This document shows, piece by piece, positions 34,462 through 45,200 of a stretch of DNA of 62,686 nt (positions are counted from its first letter, which is position 1; the number at the start of each line of letters is the position of its first letter). Below the pieces are notes generated by a model. That model worked only from the letters and a program-made list of their open reading frames with translations. It ran no database searches and was not told the DNA's origin. This stretch comes from CAYRTD01 sp964426915 (GTDB lineage: Bacteria > Bacteroidota > Bacteroidia > Bacteroidales > GCA-2748055): assembly GCA_964426915.1 (NCBI GenBank), contig CAYRTD010000005.1, positions 1 to 62,686 on the forward strand. Direction: 5' to 3'. The position numbers and the translations under genes were made by a program.

Positions 34462-37400
34462 ATGCTTATGAAAAACAGAATTTTACAGAAAACCAAAAAG
34501 ATTATTGGGTTAACAGCCGCATTATTACTGGCTGTAACTTTATCTTTCGGACAGTACACCTCTACGAGAATTGCAGGAGGTGCCAGCGTCCCCCTGGGTT
34601 TGCCTGCTACTTCAGCAGCTGCTTATAATATCGGATCTCCCGGACCCATAGCGGTAGCTCCTAATGGAGATATGGCCTGGTCTGATTATTACGGAGGTAA
34701 TGGTTTGATATTCTGGGACGAAGATACAGATATGATATCACAACTTGTGGCGCAGGGTTCTTCAAACTCCGGTTTCGGAGGACAGGCCAGCGATGCTACT
34801 CTTGGAAACAGGATAATGGGTGTAGCCTTCGATAGTGATAATAACGTATACTTTTCTGTAGACCACCAGGTACTTATGGTTGATATGTCTACAGGCGTTA
34901 TCGACCTTGTAGCCGGCTCAGGAAATACCGGAACTCCGGATTTTTCACTTCCTGCTCTGGAAATCGATCTTCCTGGCGCAGCAGGTATTGCCTGGAACGA
35001 TGATGACTCAAAACTATATATTAATATTCTTGGGCGTCATATGGTTGGTGAAATGGATGCAGCCACTGGCGAAATTAAGCGGATAGTGGGTACCGGTGTA
35101 AGGGGTGATGACGGAACTACCGGCCTTGGTATTGAGAAAGATACCCGCGAACCCTTTGGTCTGGACTATATAAAAGATGCCGACGGTAATGAGTTCCTTT
35201 ACATTGCCACACAGCAAAAAAGAGTTCACAAATATAACATTCAGACAGGAATCCGGTCACTTCTTGCCGGTAATGGTGGATGGGGATATTCTGGTGATGG
35301 TGGACTGGCTGTAGATGCCCAGTTGAAACAGCCTCATGATATTACTGCTACCAATACTGCAGTTTATTTTGGTGAACATCAGGCTAATGTAGTCAGGAAA
35401 GTGGATCTCAGAACTGGTATTATAGACAAATTTGCCGGAACAAACGAATGGGGAGATGAACTGGCAGGAAATGATGGACCTGCAGATGAGGCAATTTTAT
35501 TACGTCCTGTTGGCACTGATTTCGACGGTAACGGAGACCTGATTATTGCAGAAAGAACCGCAGGACTGATCCGTAAAGTTGACATGACAACCAACATTAT
35601 ATCGGTTCTTACCGGTGATGCCACTGTCCCACCACTTCCGAGTGTAAGCGATGATCCTCCGCCTCAGGGTACTGATCTTAGTGTTGATGCCCGTGCTGTG
35701 GTATCATGGGGGGATGAGGTGTATTTCTTCGATAATATTTCTAAAACCATAGTTAAAGTCGCTACCGACGGTTCTGCAAGTATATATGCAGGAGTTGAAG
35801 GTGAAAGCGATTTCAATGGAGGAGGAGCTATCGATACAGCTCATTTCGGAGAATTCACTAGTATGATCCTTGATAGTAATGGAGATATTTTCGCCTCCGA
35901 CATTGCACATAATGTTATCTATAAAATTGACGTAAGCGAAGGAGTTGTTTCTGTGGTTGCCGGAATCGGTGGTTTATCCGGATATGATGAAACCCAGGAA
36001 GGAGGCCCGGCAACCGAAGCATTATTGAAGGGTCCTTCAGGTGTTGCCTTTAATGCTGCTGAGACTAAACTTTATATAAACGACAGGGCTAATTTTTTGA
36101 TCCGTGTTGTAGATATGACAACAGGAAATATTGACCTGTATTCCGGAAGCGGCAACAAAGGTGAAGTTACCGAATCAACCGCGTTGCTCGATGCTAAATA
36201 CCAGGATAACAGGGGTATAACTGTTGATGATGATGGGAATGTTTATGTAGTCAGCCGAAGATTTAAAAAGGTTTTTAAACTGGACGGCACAAATGTCGAC
36301 GTCTTTGCCACGGGTTTTGATCTTCCATGGGATATTTTATTTGCCGATGGTTTACTCTGGGTCAGTGACAATGGTGTTATCAGAACAATAGATCCTGCAA
36401 CTGCAGAAGTTTCCATTGTGAATAACGATGTTCCCGGATCCTGGTCATTATGGCCTGCAACCGGTAAAATTCATGTAGCCGCCACGGGTAATGGTCTTTA
36501 TACTATTGAAGTCGATCCGGCAAGCACTCTCGCAACTATTCAGGGGTATGCTGATGCTAATGATGCAAGTGCTCTGACAATTGATATGCTGGATGAATTC
36601 GGAGCTGCTACTATTGACCTGAATCTTGATGCATACCAAGCTGCTGTGGCCGATTCAACCGCTGCTACTCTACCGAATATTTCTTCAGTTCAGATGCTGG
36701 TAAGCGACGTTAATGAACAGGAGAGTGATATAGTAATAGCTGCTGTTGATGGTATGGCTGTTGATAACGATGCTTCTGCCCTTACCTTAGATCAACTTAC
36801 GATTGCAAATGTGTCGAATGTTGTAGATGCTAATCTTTCAACTTATCAGACGATGATCGCAGACTCAACCGATGTGGCAGACAAAGCTGCATTACAGGCG
36901 ATAATTGATGGTGGAAATGTGAATGTAGCATTGTCTGAAATCAATGCAATGGCAACGGGTGATGATGCATCTGCTCTTACAAACACCCTCATACTGAAAG
37001 CCGGTGCTGATCCTGCTAATCTGATGCAACATATGACCTACGATTATCTTTCGGATTATAAGGCTGCAATTGAAGCTGCCACTGGTGTAGCAACTGTTGA
37101 TGAACTCAATACCATTCTCACTGACGTTAACACTGAAGCAGAGACCCTGAAAACTTCACTCTCCCTTGGCGAGATTGATGCCATGGCCACAGCTAATGAT
37201 GCATCAGGACTTACATTTGAGATGATCTACCTGGCAGGAGCCGATATCGATGCAGTCAACCATGACTACCTTGCTTACTATAAAGCTGGTGTTGCCGATG
37301 CTGCTGATGTTGCTGATGTTGCTGCTCTGGATGCTATCATTGCGGCTGCGAATGAGGCCGGTGATGTTGCAGAAGCTGCTTTAGCCATAGCTGCAATCAA

Positions 37401-38610
37401 TAATATGGCTGTTAGTAATGATGCAAGTGAACTAAGTACTGCACTGCTTGAAGCCGCAGGAACTGAAGGTCTTAGCGTGACTATGGATCATTTTGAGGCT
37501 TATCGCACTGGAATCGAAGCGGAAGATGGTATTGCTGATCTGGCAGCATTGCAGGTCGTTATTGATGCTGCAAATATTCAGGTAGCTATCGAAAAGATCG
37601 TAGGTTATGCTGACGCAGGTGATGCTGGTGAATTGACCAATGATCTGCTGGTTGCAGCTGGTGTCGATCCCGCTTCCATTGTACCTACAAACCTTGAGGA
37701 GTACAAAGCTGCTGTTGCTAATTCTACAGGTACTGATGTGGATGATGCTGCTGAACTTCAGACACTGATTGAAGATGTTAATGAACAGGTTACTACTGAT
37801 GCTGTAGCTGCTATCCAACAAATGGCGACTGATGGTGATGCTGAGGGACTGACTGCAGATCTACTCACTGCAGCCGGTATGGATTTCGATCCGGGATATC
37901 TTGATGCATACATTGTTGCGGTTGCTAATGCAGGTTCTCTTGCCGATGCAGCAGCAATCCAGGATCTCCTGAATGAAACCACTACATGTGAGACAGTCAG
38001 AGAAATGCCAGGAACAAATGATGCAATGGATCTTACTACAGAAATGCTGAATTCACTCGGTGTGGATAATGTGTTCGATGCTAATCTTGAAGATTATCAA
38101 TTGGCTGTTTTTGATGCAGATACAGTTGAGAATTGTGGTGCTTCACTTCAGACAATAGTCGATGAAACCAATTTTAGTGTTATCCAGAACATGGCCGTTG
38201 ATGGTGATGCAGCCGATCTTACTGAAGAAATGCTGCTTGCAGTTGGCGCTACTGATGTCCGTACAGCAAAAATGGATGATTATAAAACCGCGATTGAGGA
38301 TGAATCAGACATTGCTGATCTTGCTGCACTTCAGGCGATAATTGATGCCGTGAATGTTGTAAGCGTTGAAACTTTCGGTAAAGATGCTATAAGCATTTAT
38401 CCGAATCCTTCCAATGGTGAGTTTACTATCCGCGTTGCTACAGGTAAAGCAAACATGAAGATAGTTGATATCACAGGAAGAGTTGTAATGGAAAGAGAAC
38501 TTATTCATTCCATGAATTCTATTGACCTGAGTCACGAATCCAAAGGTGTTTACTTTATTCAACTTGAGAATGAAGGTAAACTTATCAATACGAAGATGGT
38601 ACTCAGATAA
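34462..38610 (+). CDS. NHL beta-propeller protein with nine helical repeats and T9SS domain
   Basis: A 1382-residue secreted protein in three parts. After the signal peptide, residues about 30-690 form NHL/SMP-30-like propeller blades (IAVAPNGDMAWSDYYGG, IKRIVGTGVRGDDG, GPSGVAFNAAETKLYIND, DDDGNVYVVSR). Residues about 690-1300 are nine repeats of 55-75 residues, each with the pattern NDASALT ... LLxAAG ... LxxYKAAIAD ... ADLAALQAIIDAAN, Ala/Asp-rich and helical. The last 85 residues are a T9SS type A sorting domain (ISIYPNPSNGEF). A surface scaffold or adhesin that binds glycan or protein is likely. It follows the small lipoprotein by 25 bp and ends the first transcript at a strong terminator. 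Confidence 0.75.
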   Translation: MLMKNRILQKTKKIIGLTAALLLAVTLSFGQYTSTRIAGGASVPLGLPATSAAAYNIGSPGPIAVAPNGDMAWSDYYGGNGLIFWDEDTDMISQLVAQGSSNSGFGGQASDATLGNRIMGVAFDSDNNVYFSVDHQVLMVDMSTGVIDLVAGSGNTGTPDFSLPALEIDLPGAAGIAWNDDDSKLYINILGRHMVGEMDAATGEIKRIVGTGVRGDDGTTGLGIEKDTREPFGLDYIKDADGNEFLYIATQQKRVHKYNIQTGIRSLLAGNGGWGYSGDGGLAVDAQLKQPHDITATNTAVYFGEHQANVVRKVDLRTGIIDKFAGTNEWGDELAGNDGPADEAILLRPVGTDFDGNGDLIIAERTAGLIRKVDMTTNIISVLTGDATVPPLPSVSDDPPPQGTDLSVDARAVVSWGDEVYFFDNISKTIVKVATDGSASIYAGVEGESDFNGGGAIDTAHFGEFTSMILDSNGDIFASDIAHNVIYKIDVSEGVVSVVAGIGGLSGYDETQEGGPATEALLKGPSGVAFNAAETKLYINDRANFLIRVVDMTTGNIDLYSGSGNKGEVTESTALLDAKYQDNRGITVDDDGNVYVVSRRFKKVFKLDGTNVDVFATGFDLPWDILFADGLLWVSDNGVIRTIDPATAEVSIVNNDVPGSWSLWPATGKIHVAATGNGLYTIEVDPASTLATIQGYADANDASALTIDMLDEFGAATIDLNLDAYQAAVADSTAATLPNISSVQMLVSDVNEQESDIVIAAVDGMAVDNDASALTLDQLTIANVSNVVDANLSTYQTMIADSTDVADKAALQAIIDGGNVNVALSEINAMATGDDASALTNTLILKAGADPANLMQHMTYDYLSDYKAAIEAATGVATVDELNTILTDVNTEAETLKTSLSLGEIDAMATANDASGLTFEMIYLAGADIDAVNHDYLAYYKAGVADAADVADVAALDAIIAAANEAGDVAEAALAIAAINNMAVSNDASELSTALLEAAGTEGLSVTMDHFEAYRTGIEAEDGIADLAALQVVIDAANIQVAIEKIVGYADAGDAGELTNDLLVAAGVDPASIVPTNLEEYKAAVANSTGTDVDDAAELQTLIEDVNEQVTTDAVAAIQQMATDGDAEGLTADLLTAAGMDFDPGYLDAYIVAVANAGSLADAAAIQDLLNETTTCETVREMPGTNDAMDLTTEMLNSLGVDNVFDANLEDYQLAVFDADTVENCGASLQTIVDETNFSVIQNMAVDGDAADLTEEMLLAVGATDVRTAKMDDYKTAIEDESDIADLAALQAIIDAVNVVSVETFGKDAISIYPNPSNGEFTIRVATGKANMKIVDITGRVVMERELIHSMNSIDLSHESKGVYFIQLENEGKLINTKMVLR

Positions 38611-38630
38611 TTTTTGATTGAAATTTACTT

Positions 38631-38668
38631 AAACCACATGGCTTTTATGCCATGTGGTTTTTGTCTTT
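38631..38668 (+). terminator. Intrinsic terminator after the propeller gene
   Basis: AAACCACATGGC and GCCATGTGGTTT form a perfect 12-bp stem with a 6-nt loop, followed by TTGTCTTTT. It ends only 10 bp before the ATG of the next gene, so that gene is reached by read-through or by an unseen internal promoter. Confidence 0.88.
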
Positions 38669-38678
38669 TCTTAACATT

Positions 38679-40307
38679 ATGGCTCGAACCAGAATCATAA
38701 TACTTATTTTTTTATTGGGGAGTCCTTCTCTTTCAGTAGTTCATGCCCAATATGGACCCGGAGGCATTGGTTATGAAGATGCTTCTGAGGTAGGTCAACC
38801 CGAGCTGGTACTGTGGTTAAAGGCAGATCAGCTTTTTTTGTCTGATGGGGCTGAAGTTGATTTATGGGAAGATCAAAGTGGCAACGACCATCATGCTTTG
38901 AGCGGAGGAGAGGCTGGCCCTCTATTCACTAGTTCCGGTATTAATGATATGCCGGCAATTATATTTAACGGGAATTCATGGTTTAAAGTTCCTGAAAAAA
39001 CGAATCTCGACGGTGGTCCGGGCATTTCAATTTTTGTTGTCATTCAACCTCTGGCGATCGATCCGGGAGGGGGAATGAAAATGATTACAAAGAGAAATCA
39101 CTGGAATCTTTGGGGAGCCGGGCTTAGTAAAGAAACATGTAAATATTCATTCAATCTTGATTTTCATGGACGGGATGAAAACCAGTACATAATGGCTCAT
39201 GTAAATGGCAATTTCCCCGATAATAAAGTAGAAACCGAAGCTATTTACGGAGACAGCTCAAAGGTCCTGCTGGTCAATTACAATTATACAGGACAATATG
39301 CTGCTGTAAGAGTTAACGGACTCAATACCTCAGGAAATAAGCCCAATCCAAATTTTGCCGTTACAGAAATAGGAAATCTGGAAGATTATGATAATGAAGT
39401 GACCATTGCCGCTGCCAAATATGAGCCACAGCTTAATGATGAACCGCCCATAGGAGATTACCTTAAGGGTAAAATAGCAGAAATCGCTATGTATCGTGTG
39501 GGTCTGGATTCAACAAGGCTTCAAATAGTTGAAAACTATCTGGCCGCGAAATATAAACTCAATACAGGTCCTGACAGACTATTTCAGGATACCCTTTTTA
39601 GATATAATCTTATTGCAATAGGTTCTGCTAATGGTCGTGATTTTCACAGAGAATCCGAAAATGGAGTACTCCTGGTAAAAGATAAGAATGAAAGTCTGAA
39701 CGCAGCCGGTGAATTCCTTTTCTGTGCTGATGATAATGTTCTGATTTCATGGACACAAGAAAATATCCCTGAAGAATGGGAGTCGAGATGGACCAGAATA
39801 TGGAAAATTGAAAAGCATGGAGAAGTTGATGCGGAATTATGGTTTAATTTTATAAATGCAGGAATATCTCTATCCAAAAATAAGGAATACGGATTGCTCT
39901 ATACCAGTGATCTGCTCAATGACTTTACAACCCTTTCAGAAAAGGGAAGTGCGAAATTTGGAAATTTAATTTTTCATCTGAGCAATGACGAACTCGCAGA
40001 TGGATATTACACAATTGCTGAAAAGACAGGTAAAACAGATTTACCCGAACATATATTTCCTGAAATTGAAGTTTTGCCAAATCCTTTTAGCAGCAGGATC
40101 AAAATTTACGGAGGGCAAACTGAAACTAAAGTGCGAATAACCCTGAGTGGGATAACTGGCAGGGTTGTGAAGGACTTTAATACACTTAGGATTAACAAAG
40201 AGGGTGTAATTCTTGACGACCTGGACACTCTGGAGGAAGGTTTTTATATTCTTTCAGTCATAGTCGGCAATAGGGTCAAATGTTATTCTTTAATTAAAAC
40301 CAAATAA
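38679..40307 (+). CDS. LamG-like/concanavalin-fold secreted protein with T9SS domain (first paralogue)
   Basis: A 542-residue secreted protein. Its signal peptide (IIILIFLLGSPSLSVVHA) fixes the ATG at 38679. The N-terminal half (about 25-300) has the jelly-roll pattern LVLWLKADQ, VDLWEDQSGNDHHA, PAIIFNGNSWFKV, ISIFVVIQP and ending LQIVENYLAAKYKL, usual in LamG-type lectin-like domains of Bacteroidota. A second beta-rich domain (about 310-465) follows, then a T9SS sorting domain (IEVLPNPFSSRIKIYG). No catalytic residues were recognised; glycan binding is the likely role. It is homologous throughout to the gene downstream. Confidence 0.72.
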   Translation: MARTRIIILIFLLGSPSLSVVHAQYGPGGIGYEDASEVGQPELVLWLKADQLFLSDGAEVDLWEDQSGNDHHALSGGEAGPLFTSSGINDMPAIIFNGNSWFKVPEKTNLDGGPGISIFVVIQPLAIDPGGGMKMITKRNHWNLWGAGLSKETCKYSFNLDFHGRDENQYIMAHVNGNFPDNKVETEAIYGDSSKVLLVNYNYTGQYAAVRVNGLNTSGNKPNPNFAVTEIGNLEDYDNEVTIAAAKYEPQLNDEPPIGDYLKGKIAEIAMYRVGLDSTRLQIVENYLAAKYKLNTGPDRLFQDTLFRYNLIAIGSANGRDFHRESENGVLLVKDKNESLNAAGEFLFCADDNVLISWTQENIPEEWESRWTRIWKIEKHGEVDAELWFNFINAGISLSKNKEYGLLYTSDLLNDFTTLSEKGSAKFGNLIFHLSNDELADGYYTIAEKTGKTDLPEHIFPEIEVLPNPFSSRIKIYGGQTETKVRITLSGITGRVVKDFNTLRINKEGVILDDLDTLEEGFYILSVIVGNRVKCYSLIKTK

Positions 40308-40318
40308 AACATACAATT

Positions 40319-42052
40319 ATGAAAAAACAATTACTTAATTTTTTTACGGTATTACTGGCAGTTACTTTTTCCTCAGGTTTAGTAATTGCTCAGACTGGCC
40401 CCGGAGGTGTTGGCGGCCATGAGGATGAAATTACAGAAGGTTCCCCGATTAATGCATTCTGGGTTCGGGCCGACGATCTTACATTGGGAGATGGTGCCGA
40501 AGTTACCCGGTGGGACGACGTATCGGGTTACAACCATTCAGCTGTTCCCGGGGTTCCTATAGCAGGTGAAATATTATATGAATCCGATAAAGTTAATGGC
40601 CATCCCTGGGTCCGTTTCCATGGAGTGAATTTTCTAAAGGTTGCCGATCATGATATTCTTGATGGGGGCGAAGGCCTTGCCATTTTCCTTGTTGCAAAAA
40701 GAGACTCATTTAAAGTTGACAAATACGGAGGTGCTTCTGCTCTGGTTAACAAGAGAGGGCATTGGAATATATGGTCGCACGTTCCTGAAATAACAGCAGA
40801 GGGCCTGGAGCACGCGTACGAAATCAAATGGGATAAATTCAAAACGGTAACTCCCGGAGCGGATTCTGGTGTGATTACCGCATTTCTGAACGGGAATTTA
40901 CCCGATGGCGCAGGATCAGATGTGTTTCCAACAGCAGAAAACACTACCGATACTGACTCCTCTTATATAATCAGCTATGCATATACCTCTGCAGAAGGAT
41001 CATACGGTGCTTTTGTGAGGGCTAAAGGGCTGATGACCAGCAGAAGACCTGAAGGAAATCCTAATCCCATTGTTGTCGGGGATATTGTTAGCAGTTCCAA
41101 AGACTTGTATATTGGAGCGTCCCAGTTAGATCCTCCCGGTAACTTCGGGGATAATCCCAATAAAAATGATAGATGTCCGGACTGTACTGAATCAGATTAT
41201 CTGGAAGGAGCCCTTTCAGAAGTAATTATATACAAAGGAACCCTCTGGCATACGCATGTATTTATAGTGGAGAATTATCTTTCCCTAAAATACGGACTTC
41301 CCATTGGAGATGAGAAGTATTACGATGATGATACCTTCCTGTATGATCTGATTGGTATAGGCAATGAAATGGGTGATGATAAAAAGCATACAAAAAGTAC
41401 TGCTCAGGCACTAACTATTGAGGAATTGAATGGTTCTCTTGATGCAGAAAAGGAGTATGTATTCGTTGCACATGATAATGTGCCCTATGATATCACAACA
41501 GAAGGTATGGCTGATGAAAATGCGGAAAGATGGGGCAAAACATGGAGGCTTTTGGAGCTTGGAGAAGCGGATGTGGCTTTTACATTCGATTTTATAGCTG
41601 CCGGGTTACGAATGCAGGATGTGCAAAATTACAGGGTTGCCTATAAATCTACACCCGAAGAAGATTTTGTTCTTTTAGACGCTATGCCCAGTAAATTCCT
41701 TCGCTCGCTTATCTTTGAGCTGGAAGGTGAAAACCTTCAATCGGGATATTATACCCTCGCTTATATGCAGGATGAAAACTCAGTCCCGAACTTTAACCTT
41801 TCCACTGATATGAATGTATTCCCGAATCCTGCAAATGAAAATCTGAGTCTAAAATTTGTTCAGGAGTTTACAGGACCCATTGAAATACGAATTCTGGATC
41901 TTTCAGGAAGAGAGTTAACGAAAATTGAGGATACTAAAATATCATTTGAATACTCTAAAGACCTGAAGATAGATAATCTGGATTCCGGAGCGTATCTAAT
42001 TGAAATTAGAATCAATAAGCATTTTGCTATTCAAACCTTTATGAAAAAATAA
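40319..42052 (+). CDS. LamG-like/concanavalin-fold secreted protein with T9SS domain (second paralogue)
   Basis: A 577-residue homologue of the preceding protein with the same order: signal peptide, jelly-roll domain (INAFWVRADDL, VTRWDDVSGYNHSA, PWVRFHGVNFLKV, LAIFLVAKRD, IVENYLSLKYGL), second beta domain (NAERWGKTWRLLELGE) and T9SS sorting domain (MNVFPNPANENLSLKF). Extra loops, including RCPDC near residue 285, distinguish it from the first copy. It starts 11 bp after the first paralogue stops, so they are co-expressed. The sequences have diverged widely, which suggests an old duplication with separate ligands. No enzyme motif was seen. Confidence 0.72.
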   Translation: MKKQLLNFFTVLLAVTFSSGLVIAQTGPGGVGGHEDEITEGSPINAFWVRADDLTLGDGAEVTRWDDVSGYNHSAVPGVPIAGEILYESDKVNGHPWVRFHGVNFLKVADHDILDGGEGLAIFLVAKRDSFKVDKYGGASALVNKRGHWNIWSHVPEITAEGLEHAYEIKWDKFKTVTPGADSGVITAFLNGNLPDGAGSDVFPTAENTTDTDSSYIISYAYTSAEGSYGAFVRAKGLMTSRRPEGNPNPIVVGDIVSSSKDLYIGASQLDPPGNFGDNPNKNDRCPDCTESDYLEGALSEVIIYKGTLWHTHVFIVENYLSLKYGLPIGDEKYYDDDTFLYDLIGIGNEMGDDKKHTKSTAQALTIEELNGSLDAEKEYVFVAHDNVPYDITTEGMADENAERWGKTWRLLELGEADVAFTFDFIAAGLRMQDVQNYRVAYKSTPEEDFVLLDAMPSKFLRSLIFELEGENLQSGYYTLAYMQDENSVPNFNLSTDMNVFPNPANENLSLKFVQEFTGPIEIRILDLSGRELTKIEDTKISFEYSKDLKIDNLDSGAYLIEIRINKHFAIQTFMKK

Positions 42053-42080
42053 TGTCTGTCGGATTTTGATTAACAGACAC
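42053..42080. repeat. Minimal dispersed element (ends only), copy E
   Basis: TGTCTGTC (42053-42060), 12 bp of unrelated sequence, then ACAGACAC ending at 42080. These are the terminal repeats of the dispersed element with almost the whole interior missing. It begins on the base after the stop codon of the LamG paralogue. Confidence 0.5.
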
Positions 42081-42141
42081 TTATTAGAGTAAATAAGCCC
42101 TTTTGGTTTTAATTAGTAATCAGATTTCAATCCTCTTCATG

Positions 42142-42184
42142 AATTGTCGTCATCCAATAAATCGGATGACGACAATTATTTTGA
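42142..42184 (+). terminator. Intrinsic terminator-like hairpin
   Basis: AATTGTCGTCATCC (42142-42155) and GGATGACGACAATT (42164-42177) form a perfect 14-bp stem with an 8-nt loop, followed by ATTTT. It separates the LamG pair from the CotH gene. Confidence 0.7.
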
Positions 42185-42262
42185 TGAAGATAAGTTCATT
42201 TTGTATCAGGATCTGAATGTTAAACCTCAAAAGCTATAAAATTCATTATTAAAAAGTTATAA

Positions 42263-45200
42263 ATGAAAAATCAATATTTTATTATATTTACTTTACTATC
42301 TGTAATCTGTTATCCTTCTTTTTCACAGTTGAGAATAAATGAATTTATGGCTTCCAATGGTTCCATAATTATGGATGATAAAGGTGAATATGATGATTGG
42401 ATTGAGTTGCATAATAGTGGGAATTCGTCAATAAACCTGCAGGGATATTTCTTAAGTGACGATTTAAATGATCCCTTCAAATGGCGTTTTAATCAACCGC
42501 TGGTGGTTGAACCGGATGAGTATATAATTATCTGGGCCGACAACGAAAACCGGGATAATCATACTTCATTCAGCCTTAACAGACAGGAGGAAGAGATCGT
42601 TTTGTCGGATCCCGATAGTGTTTTGGTAGACTCGGTAAAGTTTTATGATCAGATCTATGATTATTCTTACGGCAGATCTGCTGATGGTAGTTGGGGATAT
42701 TTCTCTGAACCTACACCAGGCACTCTAAATTCAACCCATATAGTTGAAGGTCGTTGTCAGGCACCCATATTAAAAACTGCTCCGGGTATTTATGAAGGAT
42801 TTATGAGAATCGAGCTGGAGAATGTTGACCCACAGACAGAGATTTATTATACGATTGATGGCTCTGTTCCAACGGTCGAATCAAAATATTATGAGAATAA
42901 AATTCAGTTATACGAGACCGGAACGGTAAGATTAAGAGCGTTTAAAGAAGGATGGCTCCCATCCCGAGTGGTAACAGGCAGCTATTTCATTAATGAAAGA
43001 AACCATGATGTTGATATAGTAAGTGTTTCAACAGATCCTTATAACCTTTGGGATGATGAATACGGGATACACGTAGTAGGTACCAATGGTATTGAAAAAT
43101 ATGGTATTGTCGCAAATTACAATCAGGACTGGGAAAGACCTGTTTCTGTTGAACTATTTAAGCCAAACGGGAAAAGAGAATTTCAGGTGGATGCCGGAGT
43201 ACAGATTTCAGGACAGTATAGCCGGAAAAATGAACATAAGACGTTAGCTTTTTATTTGAGAAGCCAGTATGGGTTTGCCCGTCTGAATTATCCATTATTT
43301 CCGGAAAAGGATATAGATCAATACAATAATTTTTTGTTAAGAAATTCAGGAAGCGAATGGCCGGAAACGATGTTTGGCGATGCAATATCTCAATATATTG
43401 TGAAAGACCAGATGGATACGGATTATATGGCATATCGCCCTGCTGCAGTATATCTGAACGGAGAATACTGGGGAATTCTTAACCTCAGAGAAAAGATCAA
43501 TGAACATTACCCGGCTTCGAATTATGATATACCGGCAAAAGAAGTTGATATGCTTGAAAGTTCCGGAGACTTTGATTTCAGAATAGTAAGTGGCGATAAC
43601 AGCGATTATCTGGCATTAAGAACGTTTGTAGAAAACAATGAACTTTCTGATCAACAGAACTTTGAACATGTATCCTCACGTGTAGACCTGGAGCATTATA
43701 CCGATTATCAGATTACGGAAATATATGAAAATAATACCGATTGGCCTGGGAATAATATTAAATACTGGAGACATGGAGCCGATCTTTTTTCTAAATGGAG
43801 ATGGGTAATGTATGACCTTGACCGGGGGTTTAGCATCAGGGGACAGGCGCCTGACTATGAAAAGAAAGATCAGGATAATCTGGTTAGGGCCATGAACTCG
43901 GGTAAGTATAATTTTCTTTTAACCGGCATGATGAATAATGCCGGGTACAAGGAATATTTTATTAAACGATTTAATGCTCACATATATACTACATTTCATC
44001 CTGAACGTGTTAATCCTATTTTTGATGAGTGGGGGGATAGACTTGAAAATGAAATGGAAAATCATCTTGACCGGTGGGGAGATAATCGTTGGGATTGGGG
44101 ACCTTTTGATGAAAAAACGATTGGTGGCTGGCGGGATATTATAACCTATAAAAAATACTGGGCAGAAGAGCGGCCTGAGGTTATGATGGGGATTCTTAAA
44201 GAATATTTCAGCCTTAGTGATACTCTCAGGGTAGATCTCTCAGTCAGCTCGTTACAACATGGACACATCAGTGTAAATGGTGTAAAATCCACACTCAAAG
44301 AATTTTCAGGAGTCTTTTTTAGTGATTATTCACTTGATATTACTGCTCATCCCAAACCCGGTTACCATTTTGACCATTGGGAAGGAATTACATTTGGTAA
44401 TCATAGAGCTGATTATTCTCTGAATATTGAAGAGAATATGAAGATTAAAGCTATGTTCTCAAAAAATTCTTTACAAATAAACGAGATCATGGCTGATAAT
44501 ACGATAAGTTTGGCAGATGATTTTGGTGAATATGATGACTGGATTGAGTTATATAATTCTGGAAATGAGAGTGTAAATATTGGGGGTATGTATATTTCAG
44601 ATGACCCAGATAATCCGCTGAAATGGAAAATTCCTTCTTCAGACAATGAGTTGACAAGCATTCAACCCGGAGATTATTTAATTCTTTGGGCTGATGCTGA
44701 TACAACGCAGGGTATTCTCCACCTGGGCTTCAGGCTTAATAATAACGGAGAATCATTAATTCTTACCTCCGGCGATGGAAAAACATTAATAAGTAGCATG
44801 GATTTTGGTAAACAGGAACCCAATAAATCATATGGCGACTTCCCGGATGGAAGCCTTTCAAGAAAATACATGCCGGCCACTCCAGGAACTGCAAATATCT
44901 CCTTCTCCAACGATTATGATTTGTATATAAATGAATTTATGGCTGCCAACAATACGATCATGGATGAATACAATGAATTCGACGATTGGATAGAGATTTA
45001 TAATAATGGCCCGGAAGATGTTAATCTTGCAGGCTTTTATCTTACCGATGATTTTTCTGACCCTGTGAAATATCAGATAAGTGATGAGAATCCTGAATTA
45101 ACTACCATACCCTCCAGGGGTTTTCTGGTTATATGGACAGATAATGATTCTGAGCAGGGCCCCCTGCATACGAATTTTAAACTTAGCGCTGCAGGTGAGG

